From contig CBCPMX010000004.1 of assembly GCA_965120355.1 (NCBI GenBank), positions 1 to 6,076 of the forward strand: a stretch of DNA of 6,076 bases, in the 5' to 3' direction. Shown piece after piece: positions 4,739 through 6,076 of the stretch (the first letter of the stretch is position 1; each line of letters begins with the position of its first letter). The translations under genes were made by a program, and so were the position numbers. This DNA is from CBCPMX01 sp965120355. Its GTDB lineage: Bacteria > Bacillota > Clostridia > Oscillospirales > Oscillospiraceae. The notes under the pieces are model-generated. The model did no database searches, was not told where the DNA came from, and worked only from the letters and a program-made list of their open reading frames with translations.

Positions 4739-6076
4739 ATGACGAAATTTTCTCGATGTATACGGACGGCTTCCCGATGTGCCGGTGCACTTGTGCTGTG
4801 TGCGGCGCTGCTGCTGTCAGGAGCCGGCGCAGTAGATGCCGGCGCGGTGGTCACAGGGGATTCGTCCATTCGCGTCGGTTTGACGTATCATACCGGTGCG
4901 CAGGCTGTTGTGACAGTGACGGCCGGCGGATTTTTACTGGGCAGGCATGACGAAGCGGGGGACTTTGTACAGACGGGGCAGACGGATTGTGCTGCACTCA
5001 CCTTTACATACTATGCCGGCGATACGATTTTGGTGCAGGGGGACGGTGGATTTTCTGCACAGGTATCCGGTGAGTCCCTGGTACTCCGGGCAGCAGACGG
5101 CGGAGGTATTACATATGATGGGAATGTCTATCTGGGCGATCTGGAGCTCCGTTCCGGCAGCGGCGGGATCGATTTGATCAATCAATTGCCGCTAGATGAC
5201 TATGTGGCAGGCGTTTTGCCCTACGAGATGTATGCAACTTGGCCGCTGGAGACCCTGAAGGCCGGCGCAGTGGCGGCCAGAACGTATGCAATGAGCAATC
5301 GTAGGCATCAAGAGGATGGATTCGACGTCTGTAATACCACCTGCTGTCAGGTCTACAACGGTGTCTATACGGGGCAGGGGGCGGAAAACATCCAGCGGGC
5401 TGCCGATGAAACCAGCGGCATTTGCGCCTATTATAACGATGCGCTGATTGAAGCGCTGTATCACGCCTCTTCCGGCGGTCAGACGGAGGATTCCGAAAAC
5501 GTCTGGTCCTCCGCCATGCCCTATCTGCGGGGAAAATCGGATCCCTATGATCAAATGGGGGACAACCCCTATACCGGCTGGTCTTACAGCTTCTCTGCCG
5601 AAGAGCTGACGGAACTGGTGCGTGCCAGTGGTCAGAACTGTGGACAGATCGTCTCTGTGGAGGTGACAGCCAGAACGGCCACCGGCAATGTGGGAGAATT
5701 GACTTTTACGGATGCAGCGGGACAGACCTATGTGTTTACGAAAGATGCGGTGCGTACCGTATTCCGCCAGTCGGAGCAGGTGACGGTTTTCAGCCGGAAC
5801 TTTACGATTATTCCCCCGGGCGGCCAAAGCGCAACATCTGCAGCGGATGGCGGGACGGCCACGGTCATTACCGGCAGCGGTGTGGTCACAAAACCTGTGG
5901 GAACAGTGGTCACTGCGGATGGGACCAGTTTGGTTTCCGGCACGGTCACCGCTGTGACGGGACAGGGCCAGACCACCGTGGAGTTGGGCGGCAAGGCTGT
6001 CGCCCGGACGGGAAACCCCATGAACAACCCCCCCAACCCAGGGACTGTCACTGGCAACGGATACGGTCACAACGTG
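4739..6076 (+). CDS. Secreted SpoIID/LytB-family peptidoglycan enzyme, C-terminus beyond the window
   Basis: An open plus-strand frame of 446 codons runs off the right edge. Residues 1 to about 34 form a signal peptide (basic MTKFSRCIRTASR, then a hydrophobic core, cleavage near AVDAGA). The family core is LPLDDYVAGVLPYEM (150-164), AGAVAARTYAM (175-185), DVCNTTCCQVYNG (196-208), YHASSGGQTEDSENVW (241-256) and YLRGKSDPYD (272-281). Glu163 matches the catalytic Glu of SpoIID, a lytic transglycosylase that cuts glycan strands stripped of stem peptides during engulfment. Other family members (LytB) stimulate an amidase. Cys198, Cys202 and Cys203 may bind metal. Residues about 366-440 are a Val/Thr/Gly-rich insertion. 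The last residues, GYGHNV, begin the usual GWGHGVGMSQ-GA C-terminal motif, so perhaps 20-40 residues are missing. It is divergent from the lysine operon. The family is confident; whether it is the true sporulation SpoIID or a paralogue is not decided. Confidence 0.9.
   Translation, partial: MTKFSRCIRTASRCAGALVLCAALLLSGAGAVDAGAVVTGDSSIRVGLTYHTGAQAVVTVTAGGFLLGRHDEAGDFVQTGQTDCAALTFTYYAGDTILVQGDGGFSAQVSGESLVLRAADGGGITYDGNVYLGDLELRSGSGGIDLINQLPLDDYVAGVLPYEMYATWPLETLKAGAVAARTYAMSNRRHQEDGFDVCNTTCCQVYNGVYTGQGAENIQRAADETSGICAYYNDALIEALYHASSGGQTEDSENVWSSAMPYLRGKSDPYDQMGDNPYTGWSYSFSAEELTELVRASGQNCGQIVSVEVTARTATGNVGELTFTDAAGQTYVFTKDAVRTVFRQSEQVTVFSRNFTIIPPGGQSATSAADGGTATVITGSGVVTKPVGTVVTADGTSLVSGTVTAVTGQGQTTVELGGKAVARTGNPMNNPPNPGTVTGNGYGHNV

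Noticed and set aside
4527..4869. Minus-strand frames at 4527-4790 and 4537-4869
   Set aside because: They cover the divergent promoter region, the SpoIID-family start and the riboswitch leader, lack ribosome-binding sites and look like no known protein.
5945..5958. Small inverted repeat GTCAC/GTGAC
   Set aside because: It is only five base pairs, lies inside the SpoIID-family coding frame and is explained by Val/Thr codons.

Overview
The window looks like chromosomal DNA of a spore-forming, anaerobic clostridial Firmicute, most likely the Oscillospiraceae/Ruminococcaceae group. This is inferred from the moderately high G+C, strong GGAGG ribosome-binding sites, a SpoIID-type sporulation or cell-wall enzyme, an archaeal/fungal-type Asd, and a lysine riboswitch controlling an asd-dapA-dapB operon. 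The species cannot be named from the sequence.

Most of the window, about 934-4658 on the minus strand, is one lysine/diaminopimelate biosynthesis operon read right to left. A strong sigma-A promoter (4630-4658) leads into a long leader. The leader holds a lysine riboswitch aptamer (4423-4592) followed by an intrinsic terminator (4328-4363) just before asd. Then come asd (aspartate-semialdehyde dehydrogenase), dapA, dapB and a free-standing double-ACT protein that resembles only the regulatory end of aspartate kinase. The three enzymes carry out consecutive steps from aspartyl phosphate to tetrahydrodipicolinate. The ACT protein probably senses an end product, so the operon seems to combine RNA-level and protein-level lysine control.

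Right of the leader and divergent from it, 4739 to the window end encodes the N-terminal 446 residues of a secreted SpoIID/LytB-family peptidoglycan enzyme. The roughly 80 bp between the dap promoter and this start contain a small GGATT/AATCC dyad cluster that could be an operator.

At the left edge, 1-826 on the minus strand is the first 275 codons of an exported or membrane-anchored protein with two Ig-like beta-sandwich domains. It follows the ACT gene after 107 bp with no convincing terminator, so it may receive read-through from the lysine operon. I saw no tRNA, rRNA, CRISPR array, insertion sequence or attachment site. The most notable items are the riboswitch leader, which hides under a spurious plus-strand reading frame, and the orphan aspartokinase-like ACT protein at the end of the operon it controls.
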